Source of the DNA: DATKXU01 sp035528905
Lineage (GTDB): Bacteria > Armatimonadota > UBA5829 > DTJY01
Assembly (NCBI GenBank): GCA_035528905.1
Contig: DATKXU010000103.1
Location: 1 to 64,000, forward strand
Reading direction: 5' to 3'
DNA: 64,000 bases
Part shown: positions 8,627-16,964 of the stretch, piece by piece
How positions within the stretch are numbered: the first letter of the stretch is position 1
Layout: each line of letters begins with the position of its first letter
Translations under genes and position numbers: made by a program
The notes under the pieces: model-generated
Told to the model about the DNA's origin: nothing
What the model saw: the letters and a program-made list of their open reading frames with translations, nothing else
The model's database searches: none

Positions 8627-9433
8627 ATGAAAATACGCGTCGCACTCATAGGCCTCGTGGTTTTATGCGTCACGTTCGGCGTGATCGGCACAGCCACGGC
8701 GAAGCCCGCTGGGGAAGGAGCCTTCCTCATAGAATCCGCAACCAGCGTCTCACAAGTGGTAGACCAGGTTGAAAGAAGTCGGCTCGTCGCGCTGCGCTAC
8801 GCCAAGCATTTCCGCACAGACCCGTCTTCGGTGCTGAGCTACTTCCGGAAGGAACTGGAAATCGCAACGTTGAGCGAGAACACCACGCTGACTGTCTACT
8901 ATCTGGACGAGTCGCGGAACATAGTCGGCAAGACCACGGAGCTCAAAGCAGGAACGAAGGTATTCGCAAACAAGGCCGGTATACCGATCCTCCAATATGG
9001 GACAGGGAATCCGCTGTCGGCCACACTGACGACCGAAGCTCCCATAAGGGACCTGTCCAATGTGATTAGCGCAACGCCCGGCCAGGAGACGGTGGTGACC
9101 CAGGTGCTCGAGCAACCGCCGACGCAACTGACCACAACGCCGCTGGAGCAGGGGACCATGGTTGCGGCAAACGTGCCGGGAACCACATTGCCGGCCGGCG
9201 CCGGTAGTTCCTCTCTAGGCGCATCGCTGCCCGGCTGGATTGTGCCGGTTGGCATCCTGGGCGCTGCTGCTGCATTCGGCGGAGGCGGCGGAGGCGGCGC
9301 ACCTGGCGGAGGCGCCGGAGGCTCCAGCGACAACGAACCTCATCAACCATTGATTCCAGAGCCGGCAGGTGTGCTTGCCCTTGGCACTAGCCTACTCGCA
9401 CTCGCCGGACTCGCCTGCCGCAAACGCAAGTAG
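8627..9433 (+). CDS. PEP-CTERM sorting-domain protein
   Basis: Exported protein carrying the exosortase recognition tail: PEP motif (IPEPAG), a hydrophobic helix and a basic end (CRKRK) in the last 28 residues. A signal peptide with a hydrophobic core (VALIGLVVLCVTFGVIG) opens the protein and probably ends after TATA or nearby. The middle, about 110 residues, has no family I recognise; it is followed by a Thr/Pro-rich part and a Gly-rich linker. I start at the ATG preceded by GGAG, since TTG and ATG codons 24-27 bases upstream lack a ribosome site. It is transcribed from a sigma-54-like promoter and is the only PEP-CTERM protein in the window. Confidence 0.88.
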   Translation: MKIRVALIGLVVLCVTFGVIGTATAKPAGEGAFLIESATSVSQVVDQVERSRLVALRYAKHFRTDPSSVLSYFRKELEIATLSENTTLTVYYLDESRNIVGKTTELKAGTKVFANKAGIPILQYGTGNPLSATLTTEAPIRDLSNVISATPGQETVVTQVLEQPPTQLTTTPLEQGTMVAANVPGTTLPAGAGSSSLGASLPGWIVPVGILGAAAAFGGGGGGGAPGGGAGGSSDNEPHQPLIPEPAGVLALGTSLLALAGLACRKRK

Positions 9434-9462
9434 GGCCGTCTGGGCTAGACCCAGCCGCATTG

Positions 9463-9500
9463 AATAAGGCGGATCCGACAGACGGATCCGCCTTATTGTT
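9463..9500. terminator. Strong stem-loop terminator after PEP-CTERM gene
   Basis: A perfect 15-bp inverted repeat (AATAAGGCGGATCCG, loop ACAGA, complementary arm to 9497) begins 30 bases after the stop codon and ends in TTATTGTTTG. The A/T outer pairs give short U-runs on both strands, so it may also terminate the convergent two-CW-like gene. Confidence 0.8.
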
Positions 9501-9538
9501 TGCCGCGGCTTTGGCATGAGCGAACGTGCAATTCCGGA

Positions 9539-9988
9539 TTAGTCTTCGTCGAGCGGGTACGCCATTACGATATGGCTCCTGCTCACCACCATGAAACGAT
9601 CCCCTACCGCCTGCACGGACTGATCGGGACTCGTGATACAGGCGTCGGTGATAACCACGAACTGTCTTTCATTCTTGTTCAGGTAATCCGACAGCCTCAT
9701 GCCAAGCGGCATATGCACGGTTCCCGCCACATCGAACCGATCGGTGGATATGCGGACGCGCATCTTCTGAACCGGCACCTTGTTGACCGCGATGTAGACC
9801 GGACAGGTCGGACAGTTATCCCTGTGCTTCGTGCAGCAGACGACCCTATCCAGCTCGTGGCAGTTCTTCCGCTGCTGGAAGGCCTGACACGCCATGTAGT
9901 TCGACAGCGAACAGCCAGTCACTTCCCAGCATGTGGTGAACATCGGCTGCTCGGACTCACCATCTCCCGCATCAACCCGTTCTATCAA
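9539..9988 (-). CDS. Cys-rich two-CW-like protein with DUF6812-like C-terminus
   Basis: Small cytoplasmic protein of about 149 residues. The N-terminal half has a Cys cluster with two CW-type halves (CWEVTGC, CQAF, CCTKHRDNC, CPVY), probably a metal site. The C-terminal half (RISTDRF through VVITDACI) resembles the DUF6812 beta-rich domain. No enzymatic function is known to me. Start chosen at a TTG because GGGAGGTG lies eight bases upstream of it; an ATG 21 bases earlier lacks such a site. It stands alone, convergent with the PEP-CTERM gene and divergent from the KAP NTPase. Confidence 0.65.
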   Translation of the reverse strand: MIERVDAGDGESEQPMFTTCWEVTGCSLSNYMACQAFQQRKNCHELDRVVCCTKHRDNCPTCPVYIAVNKVPVQKMRVRISTDRFDVAGTVHMPLGMRLSDYLNKNERQFVVITDACITSPDQSVQAVGDRFMVVSRSHIVMAYPLDED

Positions 9989-10189
9989 CGCCAGCACCTC
10001 CCGCGGCATTTATCAGCAGGCCGCGGCTGCATTAAGTCATTACGGCCCTGGTACCAATATCGGCATGACCACATGCAAACTTTATGCGGGACGACCGCGC
10101 CCAAAACCCTGGGGCCTTTCATTCAGTGTGCACAGGTCTGAGACCTACCCTTTTCCTTGATCGGTAAGGTAGCAGGGCCTGAGCGACTA

Positions 10190-10198
10190 TGCTATAAT
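10190..10198 (+). promoter_or_regulatory. Extended -10 promoter upstream of KAP NTPase
   Basis: TGCTATAAT is an extended -10 element (TG-N-TATAAT) about 75 bases before the NTPase start. No good -35 box is visible 16-18 bases upstream, which is tolerated for extended -10 promoters. The rest of the 290-base gap after the two-CW-like gene shows nothing else. Confidence 0.45.
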
Positions 10199-10275
10199 GG
10201 AAATGATAAAGCTACAGCCAAGTGGGCTGTTGGCGAACGTCTCATTCCAGCCGTTCGTCGAACCGAGATGATATG

Positions 10276-13200
10276 ATGAGCACCGAACCCAGATGCCGCA
10301 CCAACCTGCTTCCGGATGCCCCAGCAGATAAGGATGAGTTTGGCGCTCACAAGCATGTAGCCGATGCAATTGCTGAACTCATTTGCTCTAAAGATGACCT
10401 GGAAGACCAACCGAAAGCCGGCGGTAGGTGCATTGGCTTGGAGGGCGTATGGGGGTCAGGCAAGTCCACAGTGGTCAACCTGCTGGAGAAGAAGCTGCAA
10501 GATCACTCTGACTGCAAGGTCATAAAGTTTGATGCCTGGTCGCACCAGGGCGACCCGCTTCGCCGGACCTTCCTCGAAACGCTGATTGAGGAGCTTCGGG
10601 AATGGATTACCGACCAAGAGCATTGGGACGAGTGCAAAGACGAGCTTGCCAAGCGTAGGGAGGTAACCCGGACGACAAAGACCCCAGTGTTATTCTTTTG
10701 GGGCAAAGCTCTAATCTTCGCCATATTGTTGTTCCCCGTGGGTTTAACGCTCCTGAGTGCCGGCCTCAATGATGATTTACAGTTCTGGTGGTTTGGGCGC
10801 CGTGTTGACTGGTACGGAACGGCCAACACGGTCGGTGGCCTTTTTCTGCTATCACTGCCGCTATTGACACTGTCGCTCCGCCTGGTATGCCGGCGAGAGC
10901 GTATGAAGGAAAGACTCAGATCGAGTAAGCGGCTTAGTTTTCTTGTCGATCCCAAAGAGGCTAACGACTGCTGGTGCATCATCGCCCATACATTCGATAC
11001 CGACACTAAGAGCCTTAGCACAAAGAGCCCGGATCCGTCCTCGATCGAGTTCGGAGACAGATTTGGTAAACTGATGCAGGAGGTACTAGCCCCATCCGGT
11101 CGGCAGATCGTGCTCGTTCTAGATAATCTTGACAGGGTTTCCGCAGAAGACGCGCTTTCCATTTGGTCTACTATGCAGACTTTCCTTTCGGCGAGCGAGC
11201 ACAATCCGCCGGACTGGTTCAAGAACTTCTGGGTTTTGGTACCCTACGACCGAGACGGTATCAGCCGACTCTGGAACAACCGTCGTGCCGAGGCGGCCGA
11301 TAAGCGTGTTGCTGAGGGCAAAACAGATTCCACCGAGGATACTGCATCTCATTTCCTCCACAAGGCTTTTCAGGTAGTGTTCCACGTACCGCCACCAGTA
11401 GCATCGGATTGGCACAACTATCTCCTGGCACGCCTCCACGAAGCCTTTCCGGACCACACAGAGGGTAAGCATGAATCGGACTTCGAGAGGGTCTGCGGCC
11501 TCCTCTGGATGATGCGCGAAAAGCGCTCGCCTACCCCCAGGGATTTGAAGCTTCTGGTAAACCAGATCGGGGCGGTGCATCGCCAATGGCAAGATGAATT
11601 CCCTCTGACCCACGTCGCGTACTATGTGTTGCTGAGGAACAAGCTAGACCAACGGAGCATAGCTCAAGGCATTGTAGACGATGCTCTACCGGCGAGCAAC
11701 CTGCTACCCATACTTGGCGACAAGCGCAACGTCCGTGAGTGCTTAGCGGCACTAGCCTTCAATGTCGAAGCGCAGGTGGCTCTGGAGATTCTGCTACCCG
11801 AGCAGATCAAGAAGGCGCTGGAGGAGGGAGCTGCCGAGGAGTTAGCAAAGCTATCAACACAGCGTAGTTTCTGGCAGTACTTCAAGTATATCCCCCTAAC
11901 TGCATGGCTGGGGTCCGATCAAGGGATGCTTGGGAATGCGGCACGCTGCCTAGCAAATAGCGGTGTGCTCAACAACGCCGAACCTGAAAGGGCAGAGTGG
12001 ATTATCAGCGAGTTGCAACACGCCGCACATGCAATAGAAGCCTGGGTGTTGAACCCCGCGACCGCACAGGGTATAGCTGCATGCCTTCAGTTGATTGGTG
12101 ATGTGAGCATAGGCAAAGCATTGCTACAGCGGATGTGTTTTTCCCCAATGTTGGAGGGGAAACAATGGGAAGACGAGGTTCCGCCGGAATCGATATGTGC
12201 TTGGGTCGATGGACTGCACGCCTTGCTAGCAAGGCTTAAAGAGCTTGGTCTCGACGACATGTACCGGGAGAGCGTGCTCGTACCCTCAAATATGAATGGC
12301 TATGTCACTGCCTGCGCCCACTTGGCCCAGATTGACCTCGACAGAGAGTACTGGCGAGAGTTTACACCTCTGCTGTCTGGAGAGACTATTTCCGAGGGCT
12401 TATCGGAGGCTGCATCGAAAGGCGAGTTCGCTAATAGCCACATCGCAACAATACGCGTTCTCTTAGAGACAGGGCGGAGTATTCCATGGGATGTGGTCAG
12501 CAATGCGGTGTGCAGTAGAGTTCAGCTAGATGGAATCGCGCATACAGAGATTACCCCGCTACTAATGGCATTGTGGGAGCTCAATGACCACAGTCCTGCT
12601 GCTCAAGCCGCGTTGGTGCAGCTCGCAAAACAAGGCCACGTGCTAAACCAGCTCTACCAGGCCAAAACTGCCGGCAACACGGAAGCGATGGCGTGGTGCG
12701 CGTTCATCTTTCTTTGCGGCTCTCCTAATGCCGCTGTGGAAGCGCATTGTGCCAATTCGGAAGCAGGACATCGGTTACTCATGGAGCTTCTTGCGAGCCC
12801 TGAGGAGGGTTTCGTCCAGTCACTCGTGGACGTACTAGTGGGTCGCGAGCAATTGGCCCTACTGTTCATGACGCTCGATGCGGTAGGTGTGGCGAAACCA
12901 CTGGTGATAGCGTGTGTGCGCAAGATGTTGGGTTCCCAGCAACTTCATCTGCTTCTGCCACCCCAGGTATTCCTGGAAAGATGGCCGTTGCTGGAAGAGC
13001 TAACCGAGTCCGAACTTGGCGAGATTATCAAGCAACTGATGGCAGAGACTGACCTGATCGGCTACGTCTGCAGCCGGCCGCTCAATACTGAGCGCTCTGG
13101 GTTATATGTGCGGCTTACGCGTGCGGATGCGCTACGCGATGATAGGTTTGGGCCATGGTGTTTACGGGAGTTGCAGAAGATTGATAGGGAGCACTGGGCG

Positions 13201-13752
13201 GCAGCACTTGAAGGAGGCAACGGTCTGGTCCTTCTGCTTATGGAACTTCTCGATTTGAAGGTGCCAGTGGAGCTAGGGTCCGAATACCGAGATGCACTGG
13301 AGGAGCATGCAAGCAAAACAATGAAAGGTGCCGAAGTTGCATCTGGGCTTGCGTCTAGGTGGAATGCGGTTTTTAAGCCGTTGAAGAGCAGCGACCGTGA
13401 TACGTTCCGGGCTAACATCTGTCAAGCAGCCGTCGACAGCGATGGGTACATATTTGCCGAACTCTTTAACCTATATGGAGCTGAGATGGCGAATCCAGAG
13501 GTGTTGCAGAGCAATGATTACATAGCATCTGACCTGTTTCTCCCGCTACTCACGACTCGGCATACACGAGGTCTACGATGGCTTGCAGACACGCTCGAGC
13601 TATATCCACACTTATTGGATGGCTGTAGGCCTCGGTGGGCGGTTAAGGATTTCACCGCGGGAATCAAGAGAGCAGTGACCCAAAGCTCCAACAGTAGAGC
13701 TATGCGGTCGATTCGCCGTATCGCGACGATTCTCGGGATCAAGTTCCAGTAG
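10276..13752 (+). CDS. KAP-family P-loop NTPase with large helical C-terminus
   Basis: Large membrane-associated NTPase, about 1158 residues. The N-terminal KAP domain has Walker A GVWGSGKST (57-65), two hydrophobic helices inserted in the domain (about 139-163 and 185-203), as typical for KAP proteins, and Walker B LVLDNLD (Asp283, Asp286). The rest (about 450-1158) is Leu/Ala/Glu-rich and looks like an alpha-helical repeat solenoid with no named domain. Known KAP proteins include phage-defence and signalling ATPases; a role here is inference. Two adjacent ATGs (10273, 10276) are possible starts, neither with a strong ribosome site. The gene is single, and three 60-base lines that I counted have 50-57% GC against 62% in a priA line, hinting at transfer. 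Confidence 0.8.
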   Translation: MSTEPRCRTNLLPDAPADKDEFGAHKHVADAIAELICSKDDLEDQPKAGGRCIGLEGVWGSGKSTVVNLLEKKLQDHSDCKVIKFDAWSHQGDPLRRTFLETLIEELREWITDQEHWDECKDELAKRREVTRTTKTPVLFFWGKALIFAILLFPVGLTLLSAGLNDDLQFWWFGRRVDWYGTANTVGGLFLLSLPLLTLSLRLVCRRERMKERLRSSKRLSFLVDPKEANDCWCIIAHTFDTDTKSLSTKSPDPSSIEFGDRFGKLMQEVLAPSGRQIVLVLDNLDRVSAEDALSIWSTMQTFLSASEHNPPDWFKNFWVLVPYDRDGISRLWNNRRAEAADKRVAEGKTDSTEDTASHFLHKAFQVVFHVPPPVASDWHNYLLARLHEAFPDHTEGKHESDFERVCGLLWMMREKRSPTPRDLKLLVNQIGAVHRQWQDEFPLTHVAYYVLLRNKLDQRSIAQGIVDDALPASNLLPILGDKRNVRECLAALAFNVEAQVALEILLPEQIKKALEEGAAEELAKLSTQRSFWQYFKYIPLTAWLGSDQGMLGNAARCLANSGVLNNAEPERAEWIISELQHAAHAIEAWVLNPATAQGIAACLQLIGDVSIGKALLQRMCFSPMLEGKQWEDEVPPESICAWVDGLHALLARLKELGLDDMYRESVLVPSNMNGYVTACAHLAQIDLDREYWREFTPLLSGETISEGLSEAASKGEFANSHIATIRVLLETGRSIPWDVVSNAVCSRVQLDGIAHTEITPLLMALWELNDHSPAAQAALVQLAKQGHVLNQLYQAKTAGNTEAMAWCAFIFLCGSPNAAVEAHCANSEAGHRLLMELLASPEEGFVQSLVDVLVGREQLALLFMTLDAVGVAKPLVIACVRKMLGSQQLHLLLPPQVFLERWPLLEELTESELGEIIKQLMAETDLIGYVCSRPLNTERSGLYVRLTRADALRDDRFGPWCLRELQKIDREHWAAALEGGNGLVLLLMELLDLKVPVELGSEYRDALEEHASKTMKGAEVASGLASRWNAVFKPLKSSDRDTFRANICQAAVDSDGYIFAELFNLYGAEMANPEVLQSNDYIASDLFLPLLTTRHTRGLRWLADTLELYPHLLDGCRPRWAVKDFTAGIKRAVTQSSNSRAMRSIRRIATILGIKFQ

Positions 13753-13837
13753 CACCCTCTGACCGCCAGTGACCAGGAGACGGCTTTCAAAATCGCACTC
13801 CGCGCTGTGCTTGTGATGACGGGGTCATCTGTGATGC

Positions 13838-13863
13838 AAAAAGGGCCGCCTGCAAGGCGGCCC
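13838..13863 (-). terminator. Intrinsic terminator of the barrel-protein gene
   Basis: Reading the minus strand, GGGCCGCCT pairs with AGGCGGCCC across a three-base loop (13843-13863) and is followed by TTTTT. It lies 23 bases after the stop of the minus-strand barrel gene, where transcription of the methyltransferase unit should end; the convergent KAP gene ends about 90 bases away. Confidence 0.8.
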
Positions 13864-13886
13864 GCCTGACAGTGGATTAGGCCAGG

Positions 13887-14531
13887 TTAGAAAGAGGTAG
13901 AAAACACAGCCCCATAGTAGACGTCGCCCCTCATAGAGGACACGCGGGCCTTGATCGTCGGGACCACGTTGTAAGAAGCGGAGAAGTTGAAGTCCTCCGT
14001 ATCGTACTCTCCCGCAAGGCGGATGCCCATCGGCAGCGTGCCCTCGACGCCGAAGAAGATACCGCTCAGCGACCCGGTTCCGATGCCGCCGTGCAACTTC
14101 ACATCCCGGAATAGCAATGGAACGCCGCCCGTCACCGGGACACTCTTCGAGACAGCCAGGAAGAATGACTGACCATCATACGGCATGCCTCTCCCATCGG
14201 TCTCGTCCGAGATGTCCCTGACACCCAGCGCAACCGCCGGCGTAAAGCTCGTTTCCGGCAGCACCGCAATCTGCGCGCTTACCGCATCAATATCCTCCGC
14301 TCCGAAGCCCTCAAACCTGGCACCCTCCAATTCGACGCGGGATACTCCTAGATTCACCCAGTAGATCCTTGCATCATGGATGTCCGAGTTGGCAGCATAC
14401 TCAGCCTTGATGCCTCCCGTACTCAATGTTCTTCCGGTCGGTATAAGCACGAGTCTGTCGGCGGCAGCGGAAGCCGCCAGTAGGCAGCACATGACGGCAA
14501 CAGTGATTATCACTCCGTGGAATCTGGACAT
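13887..14531 (-). CDS. Exported beta-barrel-like outer-membrane protein
   Basis: Predicted outer-membrane protein of 214 residues. A signal peptide (about 1-24, ending SAAA) precedes a chain of alternating polar/hydrophobic segments, and the final residue is Phe (FSTSF), the usual signature of barrels inserted by BamA. Overall it resembles YjbH-type barrels seen in diderm Terrabacteria, but I would not name it. GGAGGAAACC lies just before the ATG. The start lies inside the last 22 bases of the methyltransferase gene, so the two are probably translated together, an odd pairing of a DNA-modifying enzyme and a surface protein. Confidence 0.65.
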   Translation of the reverse strand: MSRFHGVIITVAVMCCLLAASAAADRLVLIPTGRTLSTGGIKAEYAANSDIHDARIYWVNLGVSRVELEGARFEGFGAEDIDAVSAQIAVLPETSFTPAVALGVRDISDETDGRGMPYDGQSFFLAVSKSVPVTGGVPLLFRDVKLHGGIGTGSLSGIFFGVEGTLPMGIRLAGEYDTEDFNFSASYNVVPTIKARVSSMRGDVYYGAVFSTSF

Positions 14532-15763
14532 TGGTTTCCTCCTATCACCCCGAGATTCTCCGAGCCGGTCTCCGACTCTTCGACAGTGTTGATATGTTCG
14601 GCGTACACCTGGTGTTTCACCTTCTGAACATTCGATCTGCTTGCACTCCTGCCGGTATCAACGATGGCTACGAATTCGACGTTGTGAGATTTGGCCGAAG
14701 GGCGCTGGCTGCTCACTCTGTAGCGCTTGTACTTCTGAGTCACGGCGGAAAGCTCGCCTCTATCCGCCAGGATTCCGAGCAGGTCGTCGAAGGGGATAAT
14801 GCCGTCGGTGCTGTAGCTAACGAGTATGAAGCGCGCCTTGATGCCGTTGACCAACTGATGAAAGGCCGCCAGCGCAGAACTCCTGTAGCAGTAGAGGCTC
14901 CTTCGTTCGGTGCGCCAGTCTTTACGGATTGCCGACTTGCCATTATGCGGATGCCTTGCCTTGAATCTGGCGCCGATCCGCGGCTTGTCCCAGAGGGCGA
15001 CGGTGTTCAGAAGGTGGTAGTTGGCTCCATACTGATGCTGGTTGTAAGGGGGATCAAGGTAGGCTATATCGCACTCGATCTCGTCCAGAAGGGAGTTCGC
15101 GTCCTCGCGGTAGACCAGATTCTTCTGCCCGTTATCCCAGAATACCGGGGCTGCAAGAGTCAGCGTGCTGCGAATGCGGTACCAAGCCGTCTTCGTCGCA
15201 CCGCCCCAGCCGCGATGAAATCCCTTGAATACCCCGGAGGTATTGCTGCAATACGCGGCCTGGAAGATGAGTGGGGCAAACAGCACCGCCTCCTCGTCCT
15301 CGCTGATCGCTCCCGACGCCTTCCAGGATGCGATCTGTTCGCGAATCGCATCTATCCGACGGCCGTTCTCCTGAGTGTAGAACATGCGCTCCGAGTCCGG
15401 ATCGCAGTCTTCATCATCCTCAGGGCAATAGTGACGAGCGATGTACCCGCGGACGGGTTCGAGCTGATTTAGGGTGTTGATCGCGCTCTGGAGGCCGCCG
15501 AGGACGTGGAAGTCCGGCGGGCGATTGTTCCTGATGTACGCAAGGCCGATGTAATGGGAATAGGGCTCCCAGTCGTTGGCGATGACACGATAACCAAGGG
15601 TCTTCGCCAGGCGTGACACGACGGTGCTGCCGGCGAAGGCGTCATAGAAGGTACCGCCTCGAACGCCTGCGGCTTCGATGGCGTTCCGAATCAGCGAGAC
15701 AAGCTTGCGCTTGTTGCCAATGTACGCTATGAGCTGGTCAACAATGTATCTTTCGGCGTTCAT
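14510..15763 (-). CDS. D12-class DNA N6-adenine methyltransferase
   Basis: DNA methyltransferase expected to methylate adenine N6 using SAM. The D12/alpha-type motif order is clear: IGNKRKL near residue 15, SAM-binding FYDAFAGST (39-47), and the catalytic DPPYN (237-241). At 417 residues it is longer than Dam (278) with a distinct middle region (FKGFHRGWGG near 179-188) and a 60-residue tail. No endonuclease gene is adjacent, so it may be an orphan regulatory methylase or a remnant of a restriction system; target sequence unknown. Of the two starts in tandem (GTG, ATG) I use the ATG. Confidence 0.88.
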   Translation of the reverse strand: MNAERYIVDQLIAYIGNKRKLVSLIRNAIEAAGVRGGTFYDAFAGSTVVSRLAKTLGYRVIANDWEPYSHYIGLAYIRNNRPPDFHVLGGLQSAINTLNQLEPVRGYIARHYCPEDDEDCDPDSERMFYTQENGRRIDAIREQIASWKASGAISEDEEAVLFAPLIFQAAYCSNTSGVFKGFHRGWGGATKTAWYRIRSTLTLAAPVFWDNGQKNLVYREDANSLLDEIECDIAYLDPPYNQHQYGANYHLLNTVALWDKPRIGARFKARHPHNGKSAIRKDWRTERRSLYCYRSSALAAFHQLVNGIKARFILVSYSTDGIIPFDDLLGILADRGELSAVTQKYKRYRVSSQRPSAKSHNVEFVAIVDTGRSASRSNVQKVKHQVYAEHINTVEESETGSENLGVIGGNQCPDSTE

Positions 15764-15806
15764 CACATACAGCGATCAGCGGCGCAATGCAGTTCCGGGT
15801 CCCCAG

Positions 15807-15838
15807 CACTCCATTACTCCAATACTCCGTCACTCCAG
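15807..15838. repeat. 8-bp tandem repeat array (ACTCC family), four units
   Basis: Four consecutive octamers, CACTCCAT, TACTCCAA, TACTCCGT and CACTCCAG, fill the short gap between the methyltransferase and the TolB-like gene. Related arrays occur at 18667, 28716 and 53843. Confidence 0.75.
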
Positions 15839-15847
15839 TTCCCTACT

Positions 15848-16951
15848 CTACCGCAAGGCCGGCGACCAAGCGGGATCATAGTTATCACCCATGCCTTTGG
15901 TCAGGTTGACCGCGCCGGAGCCATCAGCGTTCACGCGCCAGATATCGCGCTTTCCATCCTCCCGCGCAACGGTGCAAACGAGCTGCTTGCCATCTGGTGA
16001 CCAGCAGGGCTCCCGAGCATCGCCCGTAATCACGGGCGCAGGGGTCCCTCCCGACGCGCTTATGACGTGGATCCCCAGGCACTTGTCCTGCATGCCGTCC
16101 TTTACAGTCCACATCTCGAATGCGATTTTCTTTCCGTCGGGCGACCAGGCCGGCTTTGCTGTCCCCCTGCCGTCACCTTTGGAGACAAGAAGGTCTGTCG
16201 CCTCTACTTTCTCAAGGTCCACTACGAGCAGGCCGCTCTCGCCCTTGCGATTGATAAACCCGGCGGCGACGCGCTGACCCGACGGCGCCCAGGCGACGTC
16301 CAGACCTCGCGCCATAGTGACGCCATATGCCTGGAAGTCCTCATCCGCCAGATCGTCTGAATCGGCTGCGGCTGCCACCTTTCCCATATCGGTGTTCTGC
16401 ACGAACAGCAGGACTTTGCGGCCGGGGGACCAAGCGGCATATGTGTAGGGCAAGTTCAGCCCACTTACCATCTTCTCCTCTTCCGGCACATTCGGAGGCG
16501 GCAAGTACTGCTCCTCTCGCCTACTGTGCCTTGTCACGGCATAGACCCTCCCGCCGGAAATGAAGGTGATCTCCTTGCCGTCGGGCGTCCAGACCGGCAC
16601 GTCCTTGGTAGCCTCGCTGACGGTTAGGCCGCGAGTATAGTCACCGTTCCAAGCTGAGACGAACACCTGGTATCTACCGTCCCGCCTATTGGAGATAGAC
16701 ACGAGCTCTCTTGCATCGGGCGACCAGACGGGCAGACAATCGTCCGCCGAGTCATTCGTCACCTGGATCGCGTCGGACCCGTCCGTCCGCATCGTCCAGA
16801 TATCAGGATGGCCAGCCCTATCGGAAATGAAAGCTATGCGCTCACGCGCCGGCCGGCGCAGGAGCAGAGATGGACCCCGCTGTATGGCGTATAGTCCCGC
16901 GCAGCCGACGGCTATTATGCCAATGAGCACAAGAATAATCCTTCGATTCAC
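15848..16951 (-). CDS. TolB-like WD40/PD40 beta-propeller protein
   Basis: Membrane-anchored periplasmic propeller. An N-terminal helix (about residues 5-22) is followed by repeated blocks of the PD40/TolB type: IAFISDRAGHPDIW, PVWSPDARELV, PVWTPDGKEITF, AAWSPGRKVLLF, PAWSPDGKKIAF, PCWSPDGKQLVC, ending PAWSP. This gives a six-bladed propeller plan in 367 residues. No Tol/Pal genes are nearby, so it is more likely a stand-alone binding or scaffold protein than true TolB. The GTG start is supported by GGGAGG seven bases upstream. It follows the D-aminoacylase by 13 bases and is presumably co-transcribed. Confidence 0.85.
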   Translation of the reverse strand: MNRRIILVLIGIIAVGCAGLYAIQRGPSLLLRRPARERIAFISDRAGHPDIWTMRTDGSDAIQVTNDSADDCLPVWSPDARELVSISNRRDGRYQVFVSAWNGDYTRGLTVSEATKDVPVWTPDGKEITFISGGRVYAVTRHSRREEQYLPPPNVPEEEKMVSGLNLPYTYAAWSPGRKVLLFVQNTDMGKVAAAADSDDLADEDFQAYGVTMARGLDVAWAPSGQRVAAGFINRKGESGLLVVDLEKVEATDLLVSKGDGRGTAKPAWSPDGKKIAFEMWTVKDGMQDKCLGIHVISASGGTPAPVITGDAREPCWSPDGKQLVCTVAREDGKRDIWRVNADGSGAVNLTKGMGDNYDPAWSPALR

Positions 16952-16964
16952 AAGCGAACCTCCC

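Noticed and set aside
8899..9333. Pro-rich minus-strand frame opposite the PEP-CTERM protein
   Set aside because: It is the reverse reading of the Gly-rich linker and has no independent support.
14510..15763. Complete restriction-modification system
   Set aside because: No endonuclease gene is seen on either side; the neighbours are a barrel protein and a propeller protein.
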